A DNA stretch of 64,000 nucleotides from Nocardioides oleivorans (GCF_004137255.1 NZ_SDWT01000001.1:1178001-1242000); one strand, 5' to 3'; positions 1 through 8,922 are shown, counted from the first letter of the stretch. Numbers and translations are program-made. Notes: generated by a model from the sequence alone, not told the origin.

Positions 1-1
1 C

Positions 2-289
2 GTGTGCAAGGTGCTGGGCTGGATGGAGCGTCGCGGGCACCGCGCCGTCGTCCCCGTGGCCGACAGTGACCTCGAGCCGCAGCCGCTGCTCGACCTCGCC
101 TCGGGATACGTGCAGCGCTCGATCGCGGCCTTCCCGCGCCAGGGCAACCGATCGCCGTGGCGGGTCCGCCAGAACTACGTGCTCGACTCGGCGACGACGC
201 TGCGCGCCGACCTGGCACGCCACCTGGCGCCGGTCCCGGCCGCGACGACGACCACGACCGCGGCCGACCGGACGAAGGTCGAGGCGTGA
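2..289 (+). CDS. Flavin-containing monooxygenase, C-terminal fragment (5' end outside window)
   Basis: Only the last 95 codons are present; the frame is open to the left edge, so the gene is cut by the window and is not shown to be broken. The fragment matches the tail of the complete FAD monooxygenase at 37485-38927: both have a VVPV stretch, then SGYVQR, PRQG, PW and an RQ-Y segment in the same order. That places it in the NAD(P)H-dependent flavin monooxygenase/Baeyer-Villiger group. It overlaps the next gene by 4 bases (GTGA). The order monooxygenase, alpha/beta hydrolase, alcohol dehydrogenase resembles the mycobacterial mymA operon (known family context), so a role in oxidising lipid or ketone substrates is inferred. 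The C-terminal end is unusually rich in threonine and alanine. Confidence 0.8.
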   Translation: MCKVLGWMERRGHRAVVPVADSDLEPQPLLDLASGYVQRSIAAFPRQGNRSPWRVRQNYVLDSATTLRADLARHLAPVPAATTTTTAADRTKVEA

Positions 290-1290
290 GCGCGACGTGG
301 CAGCCCGACCTGCTCGGGACGGGCTACGAGCAGCACGTGCTCGACCTCGGCACCGATCCCGACGGCGAGGGTCACATCACCGCGGTCGTCGTGCGCCGGG
401 TGCCGCTCGAGGACGAGCGACCCCACGGCGCGGTGCTCTACGTGCACGGGTTCGCGGACTACTTCTTCCAGACCGAGCTCGCGGACTTCTGCGCCGAGCG
501 GGGCCTTGCGTTCTACGCGCTGGACCTGCGCAAGTCCGGCCGTGCGCGGAGCGAGGGGCACACGGCGCACTACGTCACGGATCTCGAGCTCTACGACGCC
601 GAGCTCGACCGCAGCCTCGAGCTCGTCGCCGACGAGCACCCGGACGAGCCGGTCGTCGTGATGGCCCACTCCACAGGTGGCCTCATCACTCCCCTGTGGC
701 TCGATCGCAGGCGACGTGCCGGCCGGACGGACTTGGTGGCGGGGCTGGTCCTGAACAGTCCGTGGTTCGACCTCCAGGGCAAGCCGCGGATGCGCCACAC
801 CGTCACCCAGGCCGTCCGCATCCTCTCCAGGTTCGCCCCACTGCGGGTGCTGGACCTGCCTGCCACCTCTGTGTACGGCGACTCGCTGCACGCCGAGCGA
901 GGCGGATCCTGGCAGTACGACCTCACGTTGAAGCCGCTGTCCGGCTTCCCCGTCACGGTGGGCTGGCTGAACGCCGTCCGGCGCGGACAGGCACGGTTGC
1001 ACCACGGCCTCGACGTCGGCGTACCGTCCCTGGTCCTGCGCTCCGACAAGACGCACTACTCACGCACGCACAGCCCGGCGAGCGACCGGGCCGACACCGT
1101 CCTCGACGTCCGGCAGATCGCCCGCTGGGCCGGCTGCCTCGGCGGCGAGACCACGGTGATCCCCGTCGAGGACGCGCGGCACGACGTCTTCCTGTCACTC
1201 GAGGGACCCAGACGACGGGCGTACGACGCTGTGGACGGCTGGCTTCGCCGTCTCGGCCTGACCGAGCCGCACTCCGACCTGCACCCCTGA
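286..1290 (+). CDS. Alpha/beta hydrolase (serine aminopeptidase S33 / monoacylglycerol-lipase type)
   Basis: A 334-residue cytoplasmic-looking hydrolase. Starting at GTG 286, it shows the HG oxyanion motif (LYVHGF, around residue 54), the nucleophile elbow AHSTGG with Ser129, and a late histidine in the ARHDVF segment near residue 299. These fit a lysophospholipase or monoglyceride-lipase-like Ser-His-Asp enzyme. The start is chosen because it overlaps the upstream stop as GTGA, which implies translational coupling; an upstream in-frame start would lie inside the monooxygenase. It probably hydrolyses an ester, possibly the product of the upstream Baeyer-Villiger-type oxidation (inference). 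The substrate cannot be read from the sequence. Confidence 0.85.
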   Translation: MSATWQPDLLGTGYEQHVLDLGTDPDGEGHITAVVVRRVPLEDERPHGAVLYVHGFADYFFQTELADFCAERGLAFYALDLRKSGRARSEGHTAHYVTDLELYDAELDRSLELVADEHPDEPVVVMAHSTGGLITPLWLDRRRRAGRTDLVAGLVLNSPWFDLQGKPRMRHTVTQAVRILSRFAPLRVLDLPATSVYGDSLHAERGGSWQYDLTLKPLSGFPVTVGWLNAVRRGQARLHHGLDVGVPSLVLRSDKTHYSRTHSPASDRADTVLDVRQIARWAGCLGGETTVIPVEDARHDVFLSLEGPRRRAYDAVDGWLRRLGLTEPHSDLHP

Positions 1291-1336
1291 GCCGACGCGA
1301 CCTGCCCCGCCCCTCCCACGTGTGAAGGACCAGACG

Positions 1337-2392
1337 ATGACCAGCACCCCCACGACGATGCGCGCCCAGCGACTCGACACCACCACCCTGACCTTCGAGA
1401 TCACCGACGTCCCCGTGCCCACCCCCGGTCCCGGGCAGGTGCTGATCGAGGTGGCGTTCAGCGGCATCTGCCACTCGGACCTGTCGCTGCTCGACGGGAC
1501 GTTCCCTGCCATGGGTCCGACCGTGATCACCCAGGGCCACGAGGCCTCGGGAGTGATCGCCGCCCTCGGGGACGGCGTCGAGGGGTGGGCGCCGGGCGAC
1601 CGGGTCGTGCCCGCGGCCGGCCGGCCGTGTCGACAGTGCCCGATGTGCCGGCGCGGAGAGTTCGGCCGGTGCCTGGCCCTCCAGCTGATGGCGTTCGCCT
1701 ACGACGGCGCCTGGGCGGAGTACACCGTCGCGGACGCGCTGGGACTGACGCGGATCCCGGACAACGTCTCGATGGAGCACGCGGCGGTCCTCGCCGACGC
1801 CGTGTCGACGCCGTACGGCGCCGTCGTCCACACGGCCCAGCTGAGGATCGGCGAGTCGGCGGGCGTGTGGGGAGTGGGCGGTGTCGGCACCCACATCGTC
1901 CAGCTCGCCCGACTGGTGGGTGCGACCCCCGTCGTCGCGGTCGACCTCGACCCGGTCGCGCGACAGCGAGCCCTCGACCTGGGAGCCGACCTGGCCCTGG
2001 ACCCGAGCGACCCCGACCTGGTCTCCCTGGTCCGCGATGCCACGGGAGGAGTCGGCCTCGACGCGGTCTTCGACGCGGTCGGCATCAAGGCGACCTTCGA
2101 CCAGGGCCTCGAGGCGCTCGGCAACGGCGGGCGTCTCGTCGGCGTCGGCATGAGTGCCGACGAGCTCTCCCTCGGGATGAGCGTGCTCTTCAACCTCAGC
2201 CGCAAGCAGGTGCGCGGGCACCTGGGCTACGAGGTCGCGGACATCGGGGTCCTCGCCCGGCTCGTCTCGACCGGGCGCCTCGACCTCAGCCGGTCGATCA
2301 GCAAGGTCGTGGCGCTGGAGGACCTCGAGGAGGGCATCGAGACGCTCCGGAGCGGAGAGGGCAGTCCTGTCCGGATCCTCGTCGAGCCGTGA
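1337..2392 (+). CDS. Zinc-dependent alcohol dehydrogenase (MDR family)
   Basis: A 351-residue medium-chain dehydrogenase. Catalytic zinc ligands are seen as Cys45 (GICHSD) and His68-Glu69 (GHE). The structural zinc site is the four-cysteine cluster at 98, 101, 104 and 112. A Rossmann motif GVWGVGGVG follows near residue 178. ATG 1337 is preferred over GTG 1322 because GAAGGA sits 7 bases upstream of it. It is last in the monooxygenase-hydrolase-ADH operon, 46 bases after the hydrolase. In mymA-like operons the matching gene is adhD-like (family knowledge). It likely interconverts an alcohol and an aldehyde or ketone with NAD(P)+. Its stop codon overlaps the first base of a strong terminator stem. 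Confidence 0.88.
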   Translation: MTSTPTTMRAQRLDTTTLTFEITDVPVPTPGPGQVLIEVAFSGICHSDLSLLDGTFPAMGPTVITQGHEASGVIAALGDGVEGWAPGDRVVPAAGRPCRQCPMCRRGEFGRCLALQLMAFAYDGAWAEYTVADALGLTRIPDNVSMEHAAVLADAVSTPYGAVVHTAQLRIGESAGVWGVGGVGTHIVQLARLVGATPVVAVDLDPVARQRALDLGADLALDPSDPDLVSLVRDATGGVGLDAVFDAVGIKATFDQGLEALGNGGRLVGVGMSADELSLGMSVLFNLSRKQVRGHLGYEVADIGVLARLVSTGRLDLSRSISKVVALEDLEEGIETLRSGEGSPVRILVEP

Positions 2393-2425
2393 GGAGGCCG
2401 GACCCGGGTGCGGGTCCGGCCTCCT
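2392..2425. terminator. Bidirectional terminator hairpin between convergent operons
   Basis: A perfect 15-bp stem (2392-2406 with 2411-2425) with a GGTG loop. It starts at the last base of the ADH stop codon and lies between the convergent ADH and osmoprotectant operons. There is no T-tract, as is usual for actinobacterial terminators. Confidence 0.75.
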
Positions 2426-2451
2426 GCGTCGGCGGGTTCGCCCTGACGGAT

Positions 2452-2478
2452 CAGGTGGACCAGGTGGACCAGGTGGTC
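2452..2478. repeat. Three tandem 9-bp units
   Basis: CAGGTGGAC occurs at 2452-2460 and 2461-2469, followed by CAGGTGGTC at 2470-2478. The third unit overlaps the stop codon of the binding-protein gene. The function is unknown; it could be simple slippage. Confidence 0.6.
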
Positions 2479-3412
2479 AGAGCAGGCCCTTGTCGTCGAG
2501 CCAGTCCTTGGCCGCGGTGCTGGCCGAGGCCTTCTCGTCGCCCTCGACCCGCTCGCGCAGCGCGATCAGGTCGTCGGTGGTGAGCTCGGCCGAGATCGCG
2601 TTCAGCACGTCGGCGATCTCCTCGGAGTTCACCGACTCGGCGATCAGCGGCACGACGTTCTGCGCCGAGATCATGTTCTCCGGGTCCTCGAGGACCACGA
2701 GGTCCTCGGCGACCAGGGCCGGCGAGGTGGTGTAGATGTCGGCGACCTGGACGGTGTCGTCGACGAGCGCCTTGACGGTGTCGGGGCCACCGAAGTCCTC
2801 GATCGGCACGAAGGTGACCTCGCCCTTCTCGGTGCCGACTCCGTAGACGCTCTTCAGGCCCGGGATGCCGTAGCCGAGGTCGCCGAACTGCGGGTTCGAG
2901 CCGAGCGAGAACGGGACCAGCTTGGACAGGTCGCCGATCGAGGTCAGGTCGTTGGCCTCGGCGGTCTCGCGGGTGACGACGTAGGCGTCCTTGTCCTCGG
3001 CCTCGGACGAGTCGAGCACCTCGAGGTCGTCGGCGGCCACGGCCTCGCCCAGGGCGCCGTCGACCTCCTCGGTCGTGCGCTCGGTGTAGTCGGGGTTGTA
3101 GTAGGCCAGCAGGTTGCCGTTGTACTCGGGGATCAGGTTGATCGAGCCGTCCTGCAGCGCCGGGATGGTCTGCTGGCGCGGCCCGATGTTGAACTTGGTG
3201 TCGACGTCGATGCCCTCGGCCTCGAGCGCCTGGGCGTAGATCTCGCCGAGGATCTCGCTCTCGGGGAACTGGAACGATCCGACGATGATCTTGTCGTCGT
3301 CACCCGAGGCAGCGGGGTCGGTGGGGTCGGAGGAGCCGCACGCGGAGAGCGCGGCCCCGAGGCCGAGGGTGAGCGCGAGTGCGCCGACCCTCGTGCGGGA
3401 GATGGTGGTCAT
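2477..3412 (-). CDS. Osmoprotectant (glycine betaine/choline-type) ABC transporter substrate-binding lipoprotein
   Basis: A 311-residue lipoprotein with a signal peptide, lipobox LSAC and lipidated Cys25, so it is anchored outside the membrane. The mature part starts IIVGSFQFPESEILGEIYA and contains the LIPEYNGNLL segment typical of OpuBC/ProX-like quaternary-amine binding proteins (established family). ATG 3412 is chosen for its AAAGGGA ribosome site and because the signal peptide begins there; the longer frame upstream is arginine- and proline-rich shadow sequence. It is the last gene of the operon ATPase-permease-permease-binding protein, 25 bases behind the second permease. The ligand is probably a compatible solute such as glycine betaine, but the aromatic cage cannot be checked here. 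Confidence 0.9.
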   Translation of the reverse strand: MTTISRTRVGALALTLGLGAALSACGSSDPTDPAASGDDDKIIVGSFQFPESEILGEIYAQALEAEGIDVDTKFNIGPRQQTIPALQDGSINLIPEYNGNLLAYYNPDYTERTTEEVDGALGEAVAADDLEVLDSSEAEDKDAYVVTRETAEANDLTSIGDLSKLVPFSLGSNPQFGDLGYGIPGLKSVYGVGTEKGEVTFVPIEDFGGPDTVKALVDDTVQVADIYTTSPALVAEDLVVLEDPENMISAQNVVPLIAESVNSEEIADVLNAISAELTTDDLIALRERVEGDEKASASTAAKDWLDDKGLL

Positions 3413-3437
3413 GGTTGTCCCTTTCGTGTGACGCGTC

Positions 3438-4187
3438 TCAGGCGTCGGCGGCCGTGGTGACCGACTGGGTGCGGCGCGGTGCCGCGGAACGGGTGTCGCG
3501 GAGGCCCTGGGTGGCCGTGGCCCGCTGGAGGACGGCGAACAGCCCGTCGACCAGGAGGGCGAGGGCGGTGACGAGGAGCGCACCGCCCAGGATCAGGTCG
3601 TAGTCGTTGAGGCCGATGCCGCTGGTGATGATCCGGCCCAACCCGCCGAGGCCGGCGTAGGAGGCGATCGTGACGGTCGCGATCACCTGCAGCGCAGCGG
3701 CTCGTACGCCACCGACGATGAGGGGGAGCGCCAGCGGGATCTCGACCTGGGTGAGGATCTGCCACTCGGTCATCCCGTTGGCGCGTGCCGCGTCGATGGT
3801 GTCGCGGTCCACGGACTCGAGCCCGGAGTAGGCGCCGGCCAGCATCGAGGGGATGGCGAGCAGGACGAAGGCGATCGTCGCGCCCACGATCGGCGCGGTG
3901 TCGTACGACAGGAAGTAGCCGAACACCATCAGCAGGAAGAACAGGACGCCGAGGGTCGGCAGCGCGCGCATCGAGCCGGTGAAGGTGATGACGAACTGCC
4001 GGCCCTTGCCGGTGTGGCCGATGTAGAAGCCGAGCGGCAGCGCGATCAGCGCGGCGATGACCATGGCGATGACGGTGTAGGTGAGGTGCTCGACCAGGCG
4101 GTCCTGGATCGGCAGCGGGCTCTGGCTCCCGGCCTGCCAGTGGGAGCCGTCAGAGATCCAGCCCAGGGCGCTCAGCAGGAGGTCCAT
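3438..4187 (-). CDS. Osmoprotectant ABC transporter permease
   Basis: A 249-residue inner-membrane permease with about five to six hydrophobic segments. It carries the binding-protein-dependent transport EAA-type loop (NGMTEWQILTQVEIPLALP) that docks on the ATPase. This is OpuBB/OpuBD-type. ATG 4187 shares a base with the stop codon of the preceding permease (TGATG), so translation is coupled. It probably forms a heterodimeric channel with the 236-residue permease upstream. The C-terminal 30 residues are polar and rich in Arg and Thr. Confidence 0.9.
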   Translation of the reverse strand: MDLLLSALGWISDGSHWQAGSQSPLPIQDRLVEHLTYTVIAMVIAALIALPLGFYIGHTGKGRQFVITFTGSMRALPTLGVLFFLLMVFGYFLSYDTAPIVGATIAFVLLAIPSMLAGAYSGLESVDRDTIDAARANGMTEWQILTQVEIPLALPLIVGGVRAAALQVIATVTIASYAGLGGLGRIITSGIGLNDYDLILGGALLVTALALLVDGLFAVLQRATATQGLRDTRSAAPRRTQSVTTAADA

Positions 4188-4897
4188 CAGCCGGCGCCCG
4201 TCTGCCGGATGTTGCCGTGCACCCCGCCGAGGCTGACGTCGGCCGGAGTCCTCGTCCTGTTGGCCGGCTCGCGGGTCCAGGGCATCAGGATTTTCCCGAG
4301 CGTCACGATGACCAGGTCGAAGACGAGGGCGAGCAGCAGGCTCAGGCCGATGCCGACGACGACCTCCTCCAGGATGCCGCGCTGCTTGCCGTTCTGGAAG
4401 AAGTAGCCGAGGTTCTCCGAGCCGATGATCACGCCGACCGAGACCAGCGCGATGGTGCTGACCGAGACGACCCGGATGCCGGCCAGCAGCACCGGCCCGG
4501 CCAGCGGCAGCTCGACGCGGAAGAAGCGTGCTGCGGGCGAGTAGCCGATGGCCACCGCGGCGTCCACCGTTGCGTCGTCGACGGACGCGAGGGCGTCGGC
4601 AGCCGATCGAGCCATGATGGCCACGCCGTAGATGCACAGTGCGACGACGAGGTTGGTGTCGTCGAGGACGCCGGTCGGGATGACGAGCGGCAGGATCACG
4701 AACAGCGGCAGCGACGGGATCGTGTAGAGCAGGCTGCCCGCGGTGATCACGATCGTGCGCGAGGTGCTGCTGCGGTTGGCCAGCCAGCCCAGCGGGATGG
4801 CGAGCACGAAGCTGATCAGGATCGGCAGGATCGCCAGCCGGGCGTGGTTGAGGGTGTACTCGAGGATCAGGTCGAGGTTGTTGCGTGTCCAGTTCAC
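4187..4897 (-). CDS. Osmoprotectant ABC transporter permease
   Basis: A 236-residue permease paralogous to its downstream neighbour. It has hydrophobic segments from about residue 15 onward and an EAA-like loop (AIGYSPAARFFRVELPLAGP). GTG 4897 overlaps the ATPase stop as GTGA. An in-frame continuation upstream would run into the ATPase gene in another frame, so the GTG is the sensible start. It acts with the ATPase (4894-5748) and the lipoprotein (2477-3412) to import an osmoprotectant. Confidence 0.9.
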   Translation of the reverse strand: MNWTRNNLDLILEYTLNHARLAILPILISFVLAIPLGWLANRSSTSRTIVITAGSLLYTIPSLPLFVILPLVIPTGVLDDTNLVVALCIYGVAIMARSAADALASVDDATVDAAVAIGYSPAARFFRVELPLAGPVLLAGIRVVSVSTIALVSVGVIIGSENLGYFFQNGKQRGILEEVVVGIGLSLLLALVFDLVIVTLGKILMPWTREPANRTRTPADVSLGGVHGNIRQTGAG

Positions 4898-5748
4898 GAC
4901 GCGCCGGACCCTGCGTCGGTCCCTGCGTCGGCGCCCAGGACGCCGACCGGTCGCCCGTCGCCGTCGACGATGATGGTCAGCCCGCCGTCGCCCGCGCGCT
5001 CCTGCAGGTGCAGGGTGCGCTTGCCCTTGTCCGCCCCGATGAAGCTGGCGACGAAGTCGTCGGCGGGCGCGGCCAGGATCTCGGCCGGCGTGCCGGCCTG
5101 GGCGATCTGTCCGCCCTTGCCGAGGATGACGACCTGGTCGGCGAGGATGAACGCCTCGTCGATGTCGTGGGTGACGAAGACGATGGTCTTGCCGAGCTCG
5201 CGCTGGAGCCGGTTGAGCTCGACCTGGAGGTCGGTGCGCACGATCGGGTCGACCGCGCCGAACGGCTCGTCCATGAGCAGGATGTTGGGGTCGCTGGCCA
5301 GGGCGCGGGCCACGCCGACGCGCTGCTGCTGACCGCCGGAGAGCTGCCGCGGGTACCGCTGGGCCAGGCCGCGGTCGAGGCCGACCTTGTCGAGCAGCGC
5401 CAGCGCCGACTCCCGGGCCTCGGCCTTCGGCACGCCGTTGAGGAGGGGCACGGTCGCGACGTTGTCGACGACCCGGCGGTGCGGCAGCAGGCCCGAGGAC
5501 TGGAGGACGTAGCCGATGCTTCGCCGCAACTTGACCTTGTCCTGGGCCGACACGTCCTCGCCGTCGACCAGGATCGTCCCCGACGTCGGCTCGACCATCC
5601 GGTTGATCATCCGCAGCAGGGTCGTCTTGCCGCACCCGGAGGAGCCCACGAAGACCGTCGTCTGGCGCGACGGGAGCGTGAAGCTGAAGTCCTCCACCGC
5701 CACCGTCCCGTCCGGGAACTGCTTGGTGACTGACCGGAACTCGATCAT
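4894..5748 (-). CDS. Osmoprotectant ABC transporter ATP-binding protein (OpuBA/ProV type)
   Basis: A 284-residue ABC ATPase: Walker A GSSGCGKTT near residue 36, Q-loop, signature LSGGQQQRVGVARAL near residue 140, Walker B ILLMDEPFGAVD, and switch histidine in VTHDIDEA. The C-terminal 45 residues after the nucleotide domain resemble only a fragment of the CBS region seen in long ProV/OpuA proteins, so ionic-strength sensing by CBS domains is unlikely to be complete. It is the first gene of the operon; 83 bases separate it from the acyl-CoA dehydrogenase upstream, so its promoter should lie at 5749-5831, where I see no convincing -35/-10 pair. Confidence 0.92.
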   Translation of the reverse strand: MIEFRSVTKQFPDGTVAVEDFSFTLPSRQTTVFVGSSGCGKTTLLRMINRMVEPTSGTILVDGEDVSAQDKVKLRRSIGYVLQSSGLLPHRRVVDNVATVPLLNGVPKAEARESALALLDKVGLDRGLAQRYPRQLSGGQQQRVGVARALASDPNILLMDEPFGAVDPIVRTDLQVELNRLQRELGKTIVFVTHDIDEAFILADQVVILGKGGQIAQAGTPAEILAAPADDFVASFIGADKGKRTLHLQERAGDGGLTIIVDGDGRPVGVLGADAGTDAGSGAS

Positions 5749-5831
5749 CCGTGACTCCAGCCCTCGACGATGGTCACACGATCATGCCTTGGCGGCTGGT
5801 TTGTCGCACGCCGGGGCGCGCCGTGGCGTCC

Positions 5832-6992
5832 TCAGTAGGACTTGGGCAGCCCCAGGCTGTGCATGGCGACGAAGTTGAGGATCATCTCGCGGCTCACCGG
5901 GGCGATCCGGCCCGCGCGGGCGGCGACGAGCATGCCGGCCATGCCGTACTCCTGCGTGATGCCGTTGCCGCCGTGGGTCTGCACGGCCGCGTCGACGGCG
6001 TGCACGGCCGCCTCGGCGGCGGCGTACTTCGCCATGTTGGCGGCCTCGCCGGCGGCCAGGTCGTCACCGGCGTCGACGAGCGCAGATGCCTTCTGGGTCA
6101 TCAGGCGGGCGAGCTCGTTCTCGATGTGCGCCATCGCGAGCGGGTGGGCGATCGCCTGGTGCGAGCCGATGGGCGCCTTGAAGACCGTGCGCTCCTGGGC
6201 GTACGTCGACGCCCTGCCGAGGGCGTGGCGCGCGAGCCCGGTCGAGAAGGAGGCCGCCATGATCCGCTCGGGGTTGAGGCCGGCGAAGAGCTGCACGAGC
6301 CCGCCGTCCTCGTCGCCGACGAGTGCGTCCTGGGGCAGCCGGACGTCGTCGATGAAGACCTGGAACTGCTTCTCGGGGCTGACGATCTCCATCGCGATGG
6401 CGGTGAACTCGAAGCCTGCGGAGTCGGTCGGCACGACGAACAGGCAGGGCTTGAGCTTGCCTGTCCGGGAGTCCTCGGCGCGGGCGACCACGAGCACGTT
6501 AGAGGCCTCGTCGACGCCGGAGATGTAGATCTTCTGGCCCTTGAGCACCCACTCGTCGCCGTCGCGGCGGGCGGTGGTGGTGATGTTGTGCGAGTTGGTG
6601 CCCGCGTCGGGCTCGGTGATCGCGAAGGCCATGGTCCCGGTGCCGTCGGCGATGCCGGGCAGCCACCTCTGCTTCTGCTCCTCGGTGCCGTAGCGGGCGA
6701 TCACGGTCCCGCAGATCGCCGGGCTGACGACCATCATCAGCAGCGGGCAGCCCTGTGCGGCGAGCTCCTCGCAGACGGCGGCCACGTCGCCGATGCCGCC
6801 GCCCCCTCCGCCGTACTCCTCGGGGATGTTGACCCCGAGGTAGCCCGCTCTGGCGATCTCCATCCAGAGGTCGGTCGTCTTCTCGCCGGCGCGGGCGCGC
6901 TCGACGAACCAGTCGCGGCCGTACTTGCCGGCGAGCCGCGCGACCTGCGTGCGGAGCTCCTGCCGCTCCTCGGACTCGGTGAAGCTGCTCAT
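5832..6992 (-). CDS. Acyl-CoA dehydrogenase
   Basis: A 386-residue FAD-dependent dehydrogenase. It has the acyl-CoA dehydrogenase signatures AFAITEPDAGTNS (flavin contact) near residue 125 and QTHGGNGITQEYG in the C-terminal helical domain, followed by ARAGRIAPVSREMI. It removes two hydrogens from an acyl-CoA and passes electrons to ETF. It is the last gene of the eight-gene operon; ATG 6992 overlaps the stop of the biotin carboxylase as ATGA. With the carboxylase and the AtuA-like protein it suggests oxidation of a branched or terpenoid acyl-CoA (isovaleryl- or citronellyl-CoA dehydrogenase-like role, inference). The second dehydrogenase at 10972-12123 is a distinct paralogue. Confidence 0.9.
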   Translation of the reverse strand: MSSFTESEERQELRTQVARLAGKYGRDWFVERARAGEKTTDLWMEIARAGYLGVNIPEEYGGGGGGIGDVAAVCEELAAQGCPLLMMVVSPAICGTVIARYGTEEQKQRWLPGIADGTGTMAFAITEPDAGTNSHNITTTARRDGDEWVLKGQKIYISGVDEASNVLVVARAEDSRTGKLKPCLFVVPTDSAGFEFTAIAMEIVSPEKQFQVFIDDVRLPQDALVGDEDGGLVQLFAGLNPERIMAASFSTGLARHALGRASTYAQERTVFKAPIGSHQAIAHPLAMAHIENELARLMTQKASALVDAGDDLAAGEAANMAKYAAAEAAVHAVDAAVQTHGGNGITQEYGMAGMLVAARAGRIAPVSREMILNFVAMHSLGLPKSY

Positions 6993-8917
6993 GCGTGTTC
7001 CTCCACTACTGCCAGGACCTCCCCGGACGCGACCTGCGCACCGGGCTCGACGTCGATCTCGGTGACGGTGCCGTCGTGCGGCGCGGTCACGGTGTGCTGC
7101 ATCTTCATCGCCTCGAGCACGAGGACGACGTCGCCGGCGGTGACGTCGTCGCCGGCCGCGACCTTCACCGAGACGACCGTGCCGGGCATCGGCGCGAGCA
7201 GCGACCCGCTCGCCACCGCGTCGGACGGGTCGGTGAACCGCGGCACCTCGCGCAGGCGAACGGACACCGCCGGGCCGTCGACCCAGACCTCGCGCGGCGC
7301 ACCCGGGTGGTCGGCGTACCACTGTCCGCGTGTCTCCGTCGCGACGCCGTCGACCTCGAGCCGGGCGTGGGTCGGCGACACCTCGAGCACGGTGATCCCG
7401 TCGACGACGAAGCCGTCGCGGGTGCCCCACCACTCGACCGGCTCGTGGCCCTCGAACGTGGTGCGCTGCGGCTGGCTGACGACGTTGCGCCAGGCGGCCG
7501 GGACGCCGTGCTGGACGGTGCGCCGGGACGCGTCGCCGGCGGCCAGCATGAGGGCTGCCGCGACGACGCTCGGACGTGAGTCGCTGGGAGACTCAGCGGA
7601 AATCGGACGCGACTCGAGCCACGTCGTGGTCATCTCCCCGGCGACGAAGACCGGGTCGGTGAGGATCTCGACGAGCTGGTCGCGGTTGGTGGTGACGCCG
7701 TGGATCCGGGCTCGGCGGAGCGCGCCGACGAGCATCCGGATCGCCTGCTCGCGCGTCGGCGCCCACGCCACCACCTTGGCCAGCATCGCGTCGTAGAACG
7801 TCGACACGTCGTTGCCGCTCGCGAAGCCGCTGTCGACCCGGACGCCCGCCCGGTCGAGCGGACCGAGCTCGGAGTCGGCGGGCAGGTCGAAGGTGACCAG
7901 GCGACCGCTCTGGGGGACGTAGGCCGCGTCCTCGGCGTAGAGACGTACCTCGATCGCGTGGCCTCCGCGCGGCTCGGCGAGCTCGCCGAGCCCACGACCC
8001 TCGGCGACCGCGAGCTGCATCTCGACGAGGTCGACACCGCGGTGGAGCTCGGTGACCGGGTGCTCGACCTGGAGCCGGGTGTTCATCTCGAGGAAGAAGA
8101 AGCGGTCCGCCCCGGCGTCGTACAGGAACTCGACCGTGCCCGCGCCGCGGTAGCCGATGGCGACGCACAGCTGGTCGGCCGCCTCCGCCATCCGGTCCCA
8201 GGTGTCGGCCGGCAGGCCGGGCGCCGGGGCCTCCTCGACCACCTTCTGGTGACGCCGCTGCACCGAGCAGTCGCGGCTCCCCAGCACGAGCGCACCGCTC
8301 GCGTCGGCCATCACCTGGACCTCCACGTGGCGGCCGGCCTCGACGTAGGGCTCGACGAAGACGGTGCCGTCGCCGAAGGCCGACTCGGCCTCGGCGCGGG
8401 CTGCGTCGATCTCGGCGTCGAGCCGGTCGAGCGACCGGACGACCCGCATGCCGCGACCGCCACCCCCGGCGGAGGCCTTCACGAGCAGCGGGAGGTCGGC
8501 CCCGGTCGGCTGGTCGGGGGCGGAGAGGACGGGTACGCCGGCGCGCTCGGCGATCGCCTTCGCCCGGACCTTGTCGCCCATCGCCTCGATCGCGTCCGGC
8601 GGGGGGCCGACCCAGGTGAGGCCGGCGTCGATGACGGCACGGGCGAACGCCGCGTTCTCGGAGAGGAAGCCGTAGCCCGGGTGGACGGCGTCGGCGCCCG
8701 ACCGCCTCGCGGCCTCGACGACCAGGTCGATCCGGAGGTAGGTGTCGCTCGGGGCGTCGCCCGGCAGCCGGACGGCGTGGTCGGCCTCGGCGACGTACGG
8801 CAGCCCGGCGTCCGCGTCGGAGTGGACGGCCACCGTCTCGATGCCGAGGCGGCGGCAGGTGGCGAAGACACGGCGGGCGATCTCGCCCCGGTTGGCGACC
8901 AGCAGGCGCTGGATCAT
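6989..8917 (-). CDS. Acyl-CoA carboxylase alpha subunit (biotin carboxylase plus biotin carrier domain)
   Basis: A 642-residue subunit. The N-terminal biotin carboxylase domain has LLVANRGEIA, the ATP-grasp glycine loop KASAGGGGRGM and the RDCSVQRRHQKVVEEAPAP segment. The C-terminal biotinyl domain has the EAMKMQH motif whose central Lys carries biotin. It is cytosolic and works with the carboxyltransferase just upstream to carboxylate an acyl-CoA, like methylcrotonyl-, geranyl- or propionyl-CoA carboxylases. ATG 8917 is preferred over the overlapping GTG 8926 because AGGA lies about 10 bases before it. It is separated from the beta subunit by 5 bases. Substrate choice between leucine and terpene pathways cannot be made from the sequence alone. 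Confidence 0.92.
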   Translation of the reverse strand: MIQRLLVANRGEIARRVFATCRRLGIETVAVHSDADAGLPYVAEADHAVRLPGDAPSDTYLRIDLVVEAARRSGADAVHPGYGFLSENAAFARAVIDAGLTWVGPPPDAIEAMGDKVRAKAIAERAGVPVLSAPDQPTGADLPLLVKASAGGGGRGMRVVRSLDRLDAEIDAARAEAESAFGDGTVFVEPYVEAGRHVEVQVMADASGALVLGSRDCSVQRRHQKVVEEAPAPGLPADTWDRMAEAADQLCVAIGYRGAGTVEFLYDAGADRFFFLEMNTRLQVEHPVTELHRGVDLVEMQLAVAEGRGLGELAEPRGGHAIEVRLYAEDAAYVPQSGRLVTFDLPADSELGPLDRAGVRVDSGFASGNDVSTFYDAMLAKVVAWAPTREQAIRMLVGALRRARIHGVTTNRDQLVEILTDPVFVAGEMTTTWLESRPISAESPSDSRPSVVAAALMLAAGDASRRTVQHGVPAAWRNVVSQPQRTTFEGHEPVEWWGTRDGFVVDGITVLEVSPTHARLEVDGVATETRGQWYADHPGAPREVWVDGPAVSVRLREVPRFTDPSDAVASGSLLAPMPGTVVSVKVAAGDDVTAGDVVLVLEAMKMQHTVTAPHDGTVTEIDVEPGAQVASGEVLAVVEEHA

Positions 8918-8922
8918 GGCCG

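Noticed and set aside
66-1325. Very long Arg- and Pro-rich open frames overlapping clear genes here and throughout the window
   Set aside because: They are typical of high-GC shadows: no domains, antisense or offset to genes with full motif sets.
4894-5035. Intact CBS domains in the osmoprotectant ATPase
   Set aside because: Only about 45 residues remain after the nucleotide domain, too few for a CBS pair.
7593-8168. Alternate-frame protein in the biotin carboxylase region
   Set aside because: Arg-rich shadow; the carboxylase motifs are all intact in the assigned frame.
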